From assembly GCA_022563755.1 (NCBI GenBank), contig JADFMT010000003.1:1-40654 (forward strand): DNA of 40,654 nucleotides, given 5' to 3'. The DNA is from Patescibacteria group bacterium. GTDB lineage: Bacteria > Patescibacteriota > Minisyncoccia > HO2-45-28. Below, one piece after another: positions 7,510 through 15,163 of the stretch; within the stretch, counting starts at the first letter, position 1, and every line of letters begins with the position of its first letter. The notes beneath the pieces were generated by a model. That model was not told the origin of the DNA, did no database searches, and saw only the letters and a program-made list of their open reading frames with translations. Both the position numbers and the translations under genes were made by a program.

Positions 7510-7519
7510 TATAACATAC

Positions 7520-7601
7520 GCCCCCGTGGTGAAATTGGCAGACACGCATGGTTTAGGACCATGTGCCGAAAGGCTTAGAGGTTCGAGTCCTCTCGGGGGC
7601 A
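7520..7601 (+). tRNA. tRNA-Leu (TAG)
   Basis: Acceptor GCCCCCG with CGGGGGC, anticodon loop TTTAGGA (TAG), class II variable arm, T-arm GAGGTTCGAGTCCTC, discriminator A7601. Confidence 0.95.
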
Positions 7602-7606
7602 CATAT

Positions 7607-7678
7607 GGGCGGCTAGCTCAATGGTAGAGCGCTCGGTTTACACCCGAGAGGTTTCAGGTTCAAATCCTGAGTCGCCCA
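7607..7678 (+). tRNA. tRNA-Val (TAC)
   Basis: Acceptor GGGCGGC with GTCGCCC (one mismatch or wobble), anticodon loop TTTACAC (TAC), T-arm CAGGTTCAAATCCTG, discriminator A7678. A second Val tRNA (GAC) lies at 20354-20427. Confidence 0.95.
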
Positions 7679-7693
7679 CAAAAAGGGATGATA

Positions 7694-7721
7694 TTGATGG
7701 ACCGGGATATCATGGTATAAT
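7694..7721 (+). promoter_or_regulatory. Promoter of the 90-residue ORF
   Basis: TTGATG (7694-7699), 16-base spacer, consensus TATAAT (7716-7721). The ATG lies six bases after the -10 box, so the transcript is predicted to be leaderless. Confidence 0.6.
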
Positions 7722-7727
7722 GAGTAT

Positions 7728-8000
7728 ATGAAATTCGAAAAACCGAAGGAGGGCCAGCATATCGGGGGCGGAACCCCTCTAAAAGAAGCTCTAAAGGAGA
7801 CTAGGCAAGTCGCGCAAGAACGAACAGCGTATGAAGAAGAAATGAGAGAAAAAATAGAGAAAGCAAAAAAAGAAGGGGATTCTAAACTCTATATAGAACT
7901 CAATGAGGAACTTAAGAGGAAAGAGAAAGAATTTATACAGCAGGAAACTAAGATTGCAAAACCCGTTGCCGGAAGCAGAGGGTACAAACTGCCTGAATAG
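7728..8000 (+). CDS. Hypothetical charged helical protein
   Basis: A 90-residue protein with no recognised domain. After a Gly-rich start (QHIGGGTPLKEALKE) it is nearly all charged helix, with an E/K-rich stretch at residues 25-70 likely to form a coiled coil (EEEMREKIEKAKKEGD), ending in a basic tail. No membrane segment or signal peptide. A consensus -10 box six bases before the ATG supports expression, probably as a leaderless message. It lies inside a tRNA cluster, which offers no hint of function. Confidence 0.65.
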   Translation: MKFEKPKEGQHIGGGTPLKEALKETRQVAQERTAYEEEMREKIEKAKKEGDSKLYIELNEELKRKEKEFIQQETKIAKPVAGSRGYKLPE

Positions 8001-8015
8001 TTAGTATATAAAATT

Positions 8016-8087
8016 GCCGCGGTAGCTCAGTGGTGGAGCGCTTGCTTGAAGAGCAAGGCGTCGGGGGTTCGATTCCCTCCCGCGGCA
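8016..8087 (+). tRNA. tRNA-Phe (GAA)
   Basis: Acceptor GCCGCGG with CCGCGGC, anticodon loop TTGAAGA (GAA), T-arm with GGGTTCGATTCCC, discriminator A8087. Immediately followed by structured-repeat copy 1. Confidence 0.95.
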
Positions 8088-8379
8088 CTCAAAACAAAAA
8101 GAATGGCATCGCGTCATTCTTTTTGTTTTGAGTTGATGATAGAAACAGGAATCGAACCCTACGAAAGGGGGTACCAGCCGCGAGGCTCTTTCGCAAAGCG
8201 AAAAGCCCCGTCTCCGGGGAAAACTGTAGTTTTCCCCGTGGCGGAAAACAGCGAGACTGAGCTTGTCGAAGCCGAGCGCTAGAAATCCTTCGACACTGAG
8301 CTCAGGACGAAGTGCCGAAGGATTTCTAGGGAGGACCATAAGCGACGACGGGTTCTAGGAGCGCAGCGACGGATTCCCT
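8088..8379 (+). repeat. tRNA-linked structured repeat, copy 1
   Basis: First of three related ~270-290 bp elements. In tRNA orientation it has: a perfect 18-bp hairpin (8088-8105 with 8115-8132); a T-arm-like stretch GGAATCGAACCC; the conserved GAAAGGGGGT and CGCGAGGCTCTTTCGC; the palindromes around CGGGGAAAACTGTAGTTTTC; a CTAGAAATCC/GGATTTCTAG stem with inserted CTTCGACA-type palindromes; and an end CGACGGATTCCCT. The last eight bases (GATTCCCT) repeat part of the tRNA-Phe T-arm. ORFs read through it (8001-8339 minus, 8046-8282 plus) are judged non-coding because the pattern of conservation is in stems. This element plus the promoter at 8404 fill the gene-free stretch up to 8503. Confidence 0.8.
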
Positions 8380-8403
8380 ATATTGAAAAAACCATTGCTT
8401 TTA

Positions 8404-8432
8404 TTGACATCCGTTTAGAGTTTTGGTAGAAA
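8404..8432 (+). promoter_or_regulatory. Promoter for the gene at 8504
   Basis: TTGACA (8404-8409), 17-base spacer, TAGAAA (8427-8432). Leader of about 65 bases before the ATG. Confidence 0.6.
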
Positions 8433-8503
8433 GACTATGGCGTACCTTTTAAAAACCAACAACCAAGAAGGCCTGACAATATCGAACCTTGAAAGGAGAT
8501 ATT

Positions 8504-8827
8504 ATGTCCAAAGTCAGCGAACAGCAGTTCTGTGAGATCCTTCAGCCCAAGCTCGGCGATTCGTGGGATCGCGCCCTGACCGTCTTCCGTAACTACGGCG
8601 AGATCTTGGCGTATGACGTAACCAACGTCCTACTCCATGCCGCCGACCAGGGAAAGGCGGATGAGGTGCTCGGCATTCTGGAGAAACACTATGAGAGCCA
8701 TCTCCAATTTCAGCACCCGGAGATCCGCGGCACTATCGAGGATCGCCTTCTCGGCGTCAATCCCACCCAGAATATGTTTCTTCGCATCTGCCAACAGACG
8801 TTGAGTCTCCAGCCGTCTCCGGCGTAG
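8504..8827 (+). CDS. Hypothetical GC-rich gene
   Basis: About 107 residues, MSKVSEQQFCEILQPKLGD onward; soluble, helical, with no recognised motif. The ORF track begins at TTG 8489, but a strong Shine-Dalgarno sequence (AAAGGAGAT) lies between that codon and ATG 8504, so 8504 is the start. The coding sequence is clearly richer in G and C than its neighbours and favours C/G at third positions (CTC, GGC, ATC), suggesting recent arrival or high expression. It has its own promoter (8404-8432) and a trailing hairpin pair. Function unknown. Confidence 0.75.
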   Translation: MSKVSEQQFCEILQPKLGDSWDRALTVFRNYGEILAYDVTNVLLHAADQGKADEVLGILEKHYESHLQFQHPEIRGTIEDRLLGVNPTQNMFLRICQQTLSLQPSPA

Positions 8828-8849
8828 TGATGCCAGATGATACACGCGA

Positions 8850-8898
8850 GAACCCGGTCGGGTTCCACAGCACAATCGTGGAACTCGGCCATTTTCTT
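8850..8898 (+). terminator. Hairpin pair and T-rich tail after the GC-rich gene
   Basis: GAACCCG-GT-CGGGTTC (8850-8865) and TTCCAC with GTGGAA (8863-8868, 8878-8883) overlap by three bases, so they are mutually exclusive. A T-rich stretch (ATTTTCTTTTT) follows. Acts as terminator or attenuator. Confidence 0.5.
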
Positions 8899-8926
8899 TT
8901 TGTTTGTATGTTTTGCGGATCGGTGA

Positions 8927-9415
8927 TTATTCGTGTTTGATTTTGAGTTTTTGTACCCGTTTTTTGTCGAGTTTAGGAAGACGGATGGTTAGAAGACCAT
9001 TCTTGATTGAAGCTTCTGCAGTTTCCACATCAATTTCCTGCGGGAGCATAATAGCCCGTGAAAACGACCCCCAATAGAGTTCTTGATGAAAATAGCGATC
9101 ATCCGAGACCTCGCGGTGTTTTTCACGCCTCCCCTTAATAGTTACCATGTCTCGAGTAATCGAAACATCTAACTCCTCCGGTTTTAGACCGGCAACTATG
9201 GATTGCATCACAATCTCGTCAGGCGTCTGATATACATCGGCCATAAGCTGTCCCTCACCCTCAACCGGAGGAAGCGGACTTTTTCGCCCCGGGGTGCCTT
9301 GAGCCACGGCCGCATCTGCCGTTACCTGTTCTTCACCGCGTAAAGTGGGTTCGTCGTTGTCTGCCGGATACGATCCGGTGAGTCGTTCAAAAAATAGTCG
9401 TCGATCTTTAGGCAT
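8927..9415 (-). CDS. Small heat-shock protein (Hsp20/alpha-crystallin)
   Basis: A 162-residue ATP-independent holdase. A variable N-terminal arm of about 60 residues is followed by the alpha-crystallin domain (YQTPDEIVMQSIVAGLKPEE through VTIKGRRE) and the conserved FSRAIMLPQEIDVETAEASI, NGLLTIRLPK block. The C-terminal tail (KRVQKLKIKH) has an I/V-x-I/V-like KLKI in place of a clear IXI motif. Convergent with the GC-rich gene and separated from the PrsW-like gene by about 45 bases; -10-like TATAAT lies about 20 bases upstream of the start. Family call secure; client proteins unknown. Confidence 0.93.
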   Translation of the reverse strand: MPKDRRLFFERLTGSYPADNDEPTLRGEEQVTADAAVAQGTPGRKSPLPPVEGEGQLMADVYQTPDEIVMQSIVAGLKPEELDVSITRDMVTIKGRREKHREVSDDRYFHQELYWGSFSRAIMLPQEIDVETAEASIKNGLLTIRLPKLDKKRVQKLKIKHE

Positions 9416-9459
9416 ATATTATTTAATATATCAAATTATAGCTGAATAAATAAATTTCA

Positions 9460-10173
9460 TCAGTGGATAAGTTTTTTTAGCTTCTCAAATGATAGAATAA
9501 GAATCATCCCTCCCAGCCATACCACAGAAAAAATATAAAGAAGGCTGGATCCACCTCCTATTAGTATAAAAAAATTGAAAAAAGTATGCAAGAGGGTTGC
9601 AAGGGAAATTCCCCAAAACACGTTACGCAGCCGATGCTCGGGATGAAAAAATGAATATGCAACCGAAAACCCTACAATGGCTGAAGTGAGAATATGAAGA
9701 AGCGTAGCCCCCACAAAGCGCAGATGAATGGCTACGAAACCACTGATAAACTCGTGCTGAAAAACATTAAAAAGCATAAAAATGTTCTCTACGGCCGCAA
9801 ATCCAAGTGCGGCCGTAATCAAATAGATAGGTGCATCAATAGGCTCATCAAAAAAGGGTTTTCGCAAAGCGGCCCAATAGGCAGCCCCGTACTTCAAGAC
9901 CTCCTCAGCACCCGCCCAAAGAAAGAGAAGAAAAAACGATGGAAGAGCTCTTGGCCAGAATCCGAGCGCAATGCCCGCGCCGTATATAATCTCCTCTAAA
10001 ATTAAGGCAATGGGCACGGCTAGAGCACCTGCAACAAACGTCAAAAACAAAATCCGCTTGGGCTCAGGATGAGGATCCTCGCGCAGCCAAAACCAGAGCC
10101 AAACGCCAGCGGCCAAAAGTCCGCCCGCAAACGCAAAAAGACCGGCTATGGGGCTGGCAATCACTTGGGCCAC
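9460..10173 (-). CDS. PrsW-family intramembrane metalloprotease-like protein
   Basis: A 237-residue integral membrane protein with about seven hydrophobic helices. The conserved PrsW motifs are present in order: the EE pair in WAGAEEVLKYGA, GFAAVEN, HILTSAIVG and LLHTFFNF, which supply the glutamates and histidines of the active site. PrsW proteases cut membrane proteins; in Bacillus the substrate is an anti-sigma factor, but no sigma/anti-sigma pair is seen here. The start overlaps the end of valS by 13 bases, so it is translated in the same operon. Substrate unknown. Confidence 0.88.
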   Translation of the reverse strand: MAQVIASPIAGLFAFAGGLLAAGVWLWFWLREDPHPEPKRILFLTFVAGALAVPIALILEEIIYGAGIALGFWPRALPSFFLLFLWAGAEEVLKYGAAYWAALRKPFFDEPIDAPIYLITAALGFAAVENIFMLFNVFQHEFISGFVAIHLRFVGATLLHILTSAIVGFSVAYSFFHPEHRLRNVFWGISLATLLHTFFNFFILIGGGSSLLYIFSVVWLGGMILILSFEKLKKLIH

Positions 10174-12386
10174 GACTCAACCATTAAAAGATCCTTGCTG
10201 CTCGCACGAACCGCTTCCCATATATTCTCTGTAATATGGGGTAGAAACGGATGGAGCAATCTCAGGCAGTCCGTCAATACCAAGACTAAAATCTCTTGCG
10301 TGCGTGTTTTAAGCGCGGGGTCGCCCAGCTGCTTTTTTGAGCTCTCTAAATATTGATCACAGAAATCATGCCAGAAAAAATCATACAGTTTGTGAAGTGC
10401 GTGCCCAAATTGATAATGGTCGATGTGACGGGTTACTTCTTTTTTTGTTTTTTTAAGAGACTCCAAAATTTTTCGGTCTTCTTTCGTTTTAGGATGCGGT
10501 TTTTTAAAGTAGTCCCCCCTCGCCCCCGCTTCGCCAAGGCTACGCAGGGCGAGCAAGGCTTCGGGGGGCGACTCATTCCGTTCGAGAACGAATCGAGCCG
10601 CATTCCACATTTTATTTAAAAATTTCTTCCCTGCAACCAGCGCTTCCTCAGACCAATGGATGTCCTGCGTACCCATGGTTTGCCACGTAAGTCCAAAGCG
10701 AAGCGCGTCCGTTCCATACTTCTCGATCATGACTATTGGATCTACAACATTACCAAGACTTTTAGACATCTTCCGGCCTTTTTGATCAAGCACCGTGGCA
10801 TGAGTATAACTTGTTTTAAACGGGCTCTTTTTGGTAAATTCAAGACCCGAGAAAACCATGCGCACGATCCAGAGAAAAAATATTTCGCGCGCCGATGATA
10901 TCATATCCGTAGGATAAAAAGTTTTTAGATCCTTGGTTTTTTGAGGCCACTCAAGGGTTGCAAACGGCCAGAGGGCTGAAGAAAACCACGTATCAAGCAC
11001 ATCCGGAATTTGCTTGTAGCGAGCGTCACAATGCTTGCATGCGGGTTCTGTTTTTGAAACAACCATGTCAATACATTTTTCAATATCTTTTTCTCTCCCG
11101 CGCTTTGGAATACATACGGGATCATGTTTCCAAACCGGCAGACGGTGACCCCACCAGAGTTGACGCGAGATATTCCAGTCCTTCACCTGTCTTAACCATT
11201 CAAGAAAGATCTTCTTTCGCTGCGGCGGAATAAAGGTAATTTTCTCTCCCCGAACCACCTGTCTCGTTTTTTTAGCAAGCTCGCGCATGGAAAGAAACCA
11301 CTGCAACGAAACCAGAGGTTCAATGATGGTTTGACACCGTTCGCATCTGCCAATCCGATGGATATATTCCTCTTCTTTCTCAAGCAGCCCCGCTTCTCTT
11401 AATGCCTCCACCACCTTTTTTCGGCATTCAAGCGTCTTCAATCCCATGCAAATGGAACCGGCCTCTTTTGTCATTCTTCCCTGCTGGTTAATCACCTCAT
11501 ACGATAGAAGTTTATGACGGAGCGCAATCTCAAAATCTAAAGGATCGTGTAGAGGAGTTATCTTTACAGCCCCCGTTCCAAACTTCTGGTCAATCTCTTT
11601 GTCGGCAATAATCGGAATCGTTCTGTCTTTAATCGGAAGTCTTGCCTTTTCGCCAACAAGATTTTTGTAGCGAGGATCGCTCGGGTGAACCGCAACCGCA
11701 GCATCTCCCAGCATGGTCTCGGGCCGCGTTGTGGCAACCGTGATAAAGCCGCCTGCTTCGAGTGGATATTTGATGAACCAAAGACTTCCTTTCTCTTCTA
11801 CGTGTTCCACTTCGAGATCAGAAATAGATGTTTGGCATCGGCTACACCAATTAATGATCCGTTTTCCCTGATAAATCCATCCTTTTTTGTAGTAGTGCTC
11901 GAATGCTGCCTTCACGGCTTCTTGGTACTCATCATCCATGGTGAAGCGGCCTCTAGTCCAATCACACGAAAGACCCAACAATTTTAACTCTTGATCAATG
12001 GCGTCCCCATTTTCTTTCATCCACTGCCACATTTTCTCAAGAAACTTTTCTTTCCCCAAATCAAATCGCGTCTTGTTTTCTTTTCGAAGTTCCCGCTCCA
12101 CAACATATTGCGCAGCAATACCGGCATGATCTTTGCCGGGCAAAAAAAGGGCTTTGTATCCTTGCATGCGTCGCTTACGAATAACGATGTCGGAGAGGAT
12201 ATTTTCCAGTGCATGCCCAACATGAATATGGCCCGTAATATTGGGTGGGGCCATCATAACGGTAAAGGATTTTGGACGCTTGCCGGGTAATTTGTCGGGA
12301 TTAAAATAACCGCTTTTTTCCCATTTTTTATAGATATTCTTCTCTACCTTGTTAGGGTCGTAGGGTTTGGAGAAATCTACTTTCAT
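10161..12386 (-). CDS. valS: Valyl-tRNA synthetase (short form)
   Basis: A 741-residue class I synthetase that attaches valine to tRNA-Val. It starts FSKPYDPNKVEKNIYKKWE, has the HIGH-type signature HVGHA within MAPPNITGHIHVGHALE, the editing domain with TTRPETMLGD, zinc-ligand-like CSRCQ and CERCQ pairs, and KMSKS in KGRKMSKSLGN. It ends soon after the anticodon-binding domain; the C-terminal coiled-coil arm of longer ValRS (about 870-950 residues) is absent. The start is four bases from the tsaD stop and the end overlaps prsW, giving a tsaD-valS-prsW operon. A GC-rich palindrome (10514-10571) inside the gene encodes an Ala/Leu-rich insertion (ALLALRSLGEAGARG). Confidence 0.96.
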   Translation of the reverse strand: MKVDFSKPYDPNKVEKNIYKKWEKSGYFNPDKLPGKRPKSFTVMMAPPNITGHIHVGHALENILSDIVIRKRRMQGYKALFLPGKDHAGIAAQYVVERELRKENKTRFDLGKEKFLEKMWQWMKENGDAIDQELKLLGLSCDWTRGRFTMDDEYQEAVKAAFEHYYKKGWIYQGKRIINWCSRCQTSISDLEVEHVEEKGSLWFIKYPLEAGGFITVATTRPETMLGDAAVAVHPSDPRYKNLVGEKARLPIKDRTIPIIADKEIDQKFGTGAVKITPLHDPLDFEIALRHKLLSYEVINQQGRMTKEAGSICMGLKTLECRKKVVEALREAGLLEKEEEYIHRIGRCERCQTIIEPLVSLQWFLSMRELAKKTRQVVRGEKITFIPPQRKKIFLEWLRQVKDWNISRQLWWGHRLPVWKHDPVCIPKRGREKDIEKCIDMVVSKTEPACKHCDARYKQIPDVLDTWFSSALWPFATLEWPQKTKDLKTFYPTDMISSAREIFFLWIVRMVFSGLEFTKKSPFKTSYTHATVLDQKGRKMSKSLGNVVDPIVMIEKYGTDALRFGLTWQTMGTQDIHWSEEALVAGKKFLNKMWNAARFVLERNESPPEALLALRSLGEAGARGDYFKKPHPKTKEDRKILESLKKTKKEVTRHIDHYQFGHALHKLYDFFWHDFCDQYLESSKKQLGDPALKTRTQEILVLVLTDCLRLLHPFLPHITENIWEAVRASSKDLLMVESWPK
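10514..10571. repeat. GC-rich palindromic repeat inside valS
   Basis: An imperfect nested palindrome: CCCCCCTCGCCCC at one end, GGGGGGCGA at the other, with TCGCCAAGGC and GAGCAAGGC arms in the middle. It is far more GC-rich than valS and adds residues not expected in ValRS, so it looks like an in-frame insertion of a dispersed palindrome. Confidence 0.6.
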
Positions 12387-12390
12387 TTCC

Positions 12391-13533
12391 CTATTTTATC
12401 ACTTTTTTTTGCCCAAAAGAAAGACGGCCATCTGCTCTCAATTTTTTGGGTTTTGTAAAATCTTTTTTAAGCGCATGAAAATAGCTAGCGGCTGCAATCA
12501 TGGCTGCATTGTCACCCGTAAATGCGCCTTCTGGATAAAGAAAAGATATTTTAAGTATTTTTTTAAGTTCTTTTTGAAGATGCTTATTAGCCGCTACCCC
12601 ACCTCCTAAAATAACGGTTTTTGGATTGAATTTTCTAACGGCTTTTAAGGTTTTTGCAACCAAAACCTCCACTGCTGCATCTTCAAATTCTCGAGCAACC
12701 AATGCCTTATTTAACTTCGGATTTTCCCGAAGCGCATACAGTACTGCGGTTTTCAATCCCGAAAAACTAAAATTAAAATCCGGGGATTTTATCATCGGCC
12801 TTGGAAGTTTAATGTTCGACGCTCGGTGTCGAACCGTTGAAGCGAGTTTTGCCACTTTAGGACCGCCGGGAAACGGCAAACCCAAAAGCCGTCCCACTTT
12901 ATCAAATGCCTCACCCACCGCATCATCCAGAGTTTCGCCAATGATTTTATAATCCAGCCACTTTTTCATGAAAACGAGTTCCGTATGCCCGCCGCTAACC
13001 AAGAGCGCAATCGCTGGGAAGTGAATTACCGGAAAAGACGAAGTGTCTTTGGCCGTGGCGACTCCGGCTGGCTGTGCGATCCTTAATTTGGTCGGAACGA
13101 CCTTTAGAGATATAGGGGCGGAGCCACGGGCAGATGACATCTCGTCTTTATGTAACAAAACAGAGGCTATATGTCCCTCCATATGATTCGCTGCAACAAT
13201 CGGCTTTCTATATTCTTCCGCAAGCCCACGCGCAAAATTGATCCCTTCCCAAAGACATGGTTCAAGTCCGGGTCCTACCGTTACCGCAATAACATCGGCG
13301 TTTTGTATCTTATGTTTAGTGTCTTGTATTTTTTTAAAAAGAATTGGCAAATTACGTTGATGCTCTCTTTTTGCAAGACGAGGAACCACGCCGCCAAAAG
13401 GGGCGTGGGTTTTCACTTGGGAAGAAACGAGATTTATTAAAATATCAAAACGCGGCTTTGAAAAACCACCCTCGGCTTCGATTACCACAAGAGCTGTCTC
13501 ATCACATGATGTTTCAACGGCAAAAATTTTCAT
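12391..13533 (-). CDS. tsaD: tRNA N6-adenosine threonylcarbamoyltransferase
   Basis: About 380 residues. TsaD transfers threonylcarbamoyl to A37 of ANN-decoding tRNAs. It has the ASKHA-fold start FAVETSCDETA, the metal-binding NHMEGH, LLVSGGHTEL, DDAVGEAFDKVGRLLGLP, FSFSGLKTA, GGGVAANKHL and the late GDNAAMIA. The track start (13545) lacks a ribosome site, whereas GAGGA lies just upstream of the fifth codon, so ATG 13533 is preferred. There is an unusual insertion of about 35 residues (within SSARGSAPISLKVVPTKLR and onward) between HMEGH and LLVSGGHTEL. First gene of the tsaD-valS-prsW operon. TsaB and TsaE are not in the window. Confidence 0.95.
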   Translation of the reverse strand: MKIFAVETSCDETALVVIEAEGGFSKPRFDILINLVSSQVKTHAPFGGVVPRLAKREHQRNLPILFKKIQDTKHKIQNADVIAVTVGPGLEPCLWEGINFARGLAEEYRKPIVAANHMEGHIASVLLHKDEMSSARGSAPISLKVVPTKLRIAQPAGVATAKDTSSFPVIHFPAIALLVSGGHTELVFMKKWLDYKIIGETLDDAVGEAFDKVGRLLGLPFPGGPKVAKLASTVRHRASNIKLPRPMIKSPDFNFSFSGLKTAVLYALRENPKLNKALVAREFEDAAVEVLVAKTLKAVRKFNPKTVILGGGVAANKHLQKELKKILKISFLYPEGAFTGDNAAMIAAASYFHALKKDFTKPKKLRADGRLSFGQKKVIK

Positions 13534-13565
13534 AAATTTCCTCATATAAAGATTATCATAAAGAA

Positions 13566-13587
13566 AGTCCCAGGAATTCCTAGGACT
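13566..13587. terminator. Near-perfect palindrome between tsaD and the secreted protein gene
   Basis: AGTCCCAGGAATTCCTAGGACT, 22 bases with a single mismatch pair. On the minus strand it follows the stop of the gene at 13594 and is followed by TTTCTTTA, so it may end that transcript. Confidence 0.5.
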
Positions 13588-13593
13588 TAAATA

Positions 13594-14544
13594 CTAAGAA
13601 GATTTCAGGAAAAACCGAATGCCAAAAAGTTTACGATTCATCTCTTGGCCCGCTAAACCCACGCGCATTGTGCTATCCGGGCCATTATAGTCCTCGTAAA
13701 ATAAAGAAAGTCCGCTTAGGCGTTTTTTAGACAAAAACATATCATATGCAACACCAAAAACGTAAGACTTGTTGCCTTTGCGGCTCTCTATATGACCGCT
13801 TGCGGAAAGATCAGATACCGGATTCACGCGATAGACAAACCTTGGTGCGCCAAAAAGGGATCGATAAGATTTTCGCACATCCCGATTAAAGAACGAACTA
13901 AATACATCATCAAATTTCGCTTCCCACAAAATCGCATCGAGCCGATATTCAAACGTGAACTTTGGAGCTATCTGCCACTGATGAGCAAAACGGCAAAATA
14001 CGAAATCCCGCGCGCTTATCTCACTAACGTCGATCTTCCGGTTTTCAACAAATTTTCTTGTCTCGCTACTTTCCAGTCCGCCGAACGAATGATGCTGATA
14101 TCCGCAACCAACAAACAGCTCTGGCCGAAAATACCACCGGATATCAAATCCGAGACTCCAAATAGAGGCCCTAACAGATTCCTCTTCGCCCTCGTTAAAG
14201 AAGACTCGGTTTCCGCCCCGCCAAACCCAGGCGAGTTGCTCCGGCCACCAATCGCATATTCCTAAAGCGCGTGTTGGGAGAAGCGAAAGGAGTGGAAACC
14301 CAAACCATGCGCCCTCAATGCTTCCTTCTCTAGAATACAAACCGTTTAAACGACCCTCTAAATCCGCTTTTGTCAAAAGGGGCTCAAACCGCACCTCATC
14401 AAACGAGAAAGACTTTCGGTATTTTGAATACGAAGAGACATAGCATTCATCGTCGTCCGCTTCCCTCGCAAAAGAGGTTGCGGGAGCGACGATTGAAAAA
14501 ACGAGCAGGGTCACAAGAACCCACCAATATCTTATTTTTCTCAT
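13594..14544 (-). CDS. Secreted beta-rich protein, outer-membrane-barrel-like
   Basis: A 316-residue protein with a clear signal peptide (RKIRYWWVLVTLLVFSIVA, cleavage after ATSFA). The mature part shows alternating polar/aromatic stretches typical of beta strands (FDIRWYFRPELFVGCGYQHH, FTFEYRLDAIL, YVFGVAYDMF, LSLFYEDY) and ends in GIRFFLKSS. This resembles small outer-membrane beta barrels, but no family is recognised and the C-terminus lacks a terminal Phe. It has a strong ribosome site (AGAGGAGGTAGAGAG) and promoter. CPR cells are thought to lack a lipopolysaccharide outer membrane, so the call is structural resemblance only. Confidence 0.7.
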   Translation of the reverse strand: MRKIRYWWVLVTLLVFSIVAPATSFAREADDDECYVSSYSKYRKSFSFDEVRFEPLLTKADLEGRLNGLYSREGSIEGAWFGFPLLSLLPTRALGICDWWPEQLAWVWRGGNRVFFNEGEEESVRASIWSLGFDIRWYFRPELFVGCGYQHHSFGGLESSETRKFVENRKIDVSEISARDFVFCRFAHQWQIAPKFTFEYRLDAILWEAKFDDVFSSFFNRDVRKSYRSLFGAPRFVYRVNPVSDLSASGHIESRKGNKSYVFGVAYDMFLSKKRLSGLSLFYEDYNGPDSTMRVGLAGQEMNRKLFGIRFFLKSS

Positions 14545-14591
14545 CTCTCTACCTCCTCTACAGGTGTAAATGAGCGATTTTTACTACCCCA

Positions 14592-14620
14592 ATGCTATCA
14601 AAATAGGCTTCGGACGTCAA
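14592..14620 (-). promoter_or_regulatory. Promoter for the secreted protein gene
   Basis: On the minus strand TTGACG (14620-14615), 17-base spacer, TAGCAT (14597-14592), followed by a ~47-base leader with a strong Shine-Dalgarno sequence. Confidence 0.55.
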
Positions 14621-14644
14621 CGAGTCTAAAATATTACTTCTTTA

Positions 14645-14705
14645 TGTGCATTTTAGGAGAACAGGTTATTTATGGTGAGTTTGTCGAACTAGAACCTGTT
14701 TTTTT
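14645..14705 (+). repeat. Dispersed motif copy 1 with terminator-like inverted repeat
   Basis: Contains GTGCATTTTAGGAGAACAGG. AACAGGTT (14660-14667) pairs with AACCTGTT (14693-14700) followed by five T. The same leading motif recurs at 15444 and 16641. Confidence 0.55.
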
Positions 14706-14720
14706 ATATAAAATGTGAAG

Positions 14721-15053
14721 TTAAGGAGTTAGTTTCCATTCTCCCTCCACATGCTTAGCAACTGAATGTCCACCGACTGGAATGCCTTCTTGATCAAAAA
14801 AAGTAACGTGAATAGCGGTAATCGAAGCCTGCCCTTCTGAGTATTGTCCCTTTCTCATGTATGAGTACTCTGTATCTCCATCTTCTCCAGAAACTTTGAT
14901 GTCCCACAGGTAAAGACCGCGTTCATCTTCAAGTTTTCGTACGTCTTCATATCCTTCCTTCCCGACTAATTGTTCAAAAACTGATTGTACCTCTTCTGGG
15001 GTGGGAATAGCCCCTGGTCCTTTTTCAAAAGTGTTTGGTGATCCTTCATGCAT
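14721..15053 (-). CDS. Hypothetical small protein
   Basis: A 110-residue acidic soluble protein (MHEGSPNTFEKGPGAIPTPE onward). Residues 15-50 look helical (EEVQSVFEQLVGKEGYEDV) and the rest beta-rich (LYLWDIKVSGEDGDTEYSYM; SITAIHVTFFDQEGIPVGGH), a layout reminiscent of a small alpha+beta fold. No family is recognised and there are no catalytic residues to point to. Flanked by the dispersed motif copy 1 and by structured-repeat copy 2, in a region of accessory genes. Confidence 0.65.
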   Translation of the reverse strand: MHEGSPNTFEKGPGAIPTPEEVQSVFEQLVGKEGYEDVRKLEDERGLYLWDIKVSGEDGDTEYSYMRKGQYSEGQASITAIHVTFFDQEGIPVGGHSVAKHVEGEWKLTP

Positions 15054-15163
15054 ATTTAGATAATACTACAAACCTTATGTTCCGTGTATTTAATAAAGCT
15101 ATGTGAAATGTTAGAACCTCTACCAAATTACTGAAAAACCGTTTAGTTTTCAGAAAAACCAGT

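Noticed and set aside
8001-8339. ORF of 112 residues on the minus strand over tRNA-Phe and repeat copy 1
   Set aside because: It runs antisense through an intact tRNA and the hairpins; not a plausible gene.
8489-8503. TTG 8489 as the start of the GC-rich gene
   Set aside because: The Shine-Dalgarno AAAGGAGAT lies inside that extension and points to ATG 8504.
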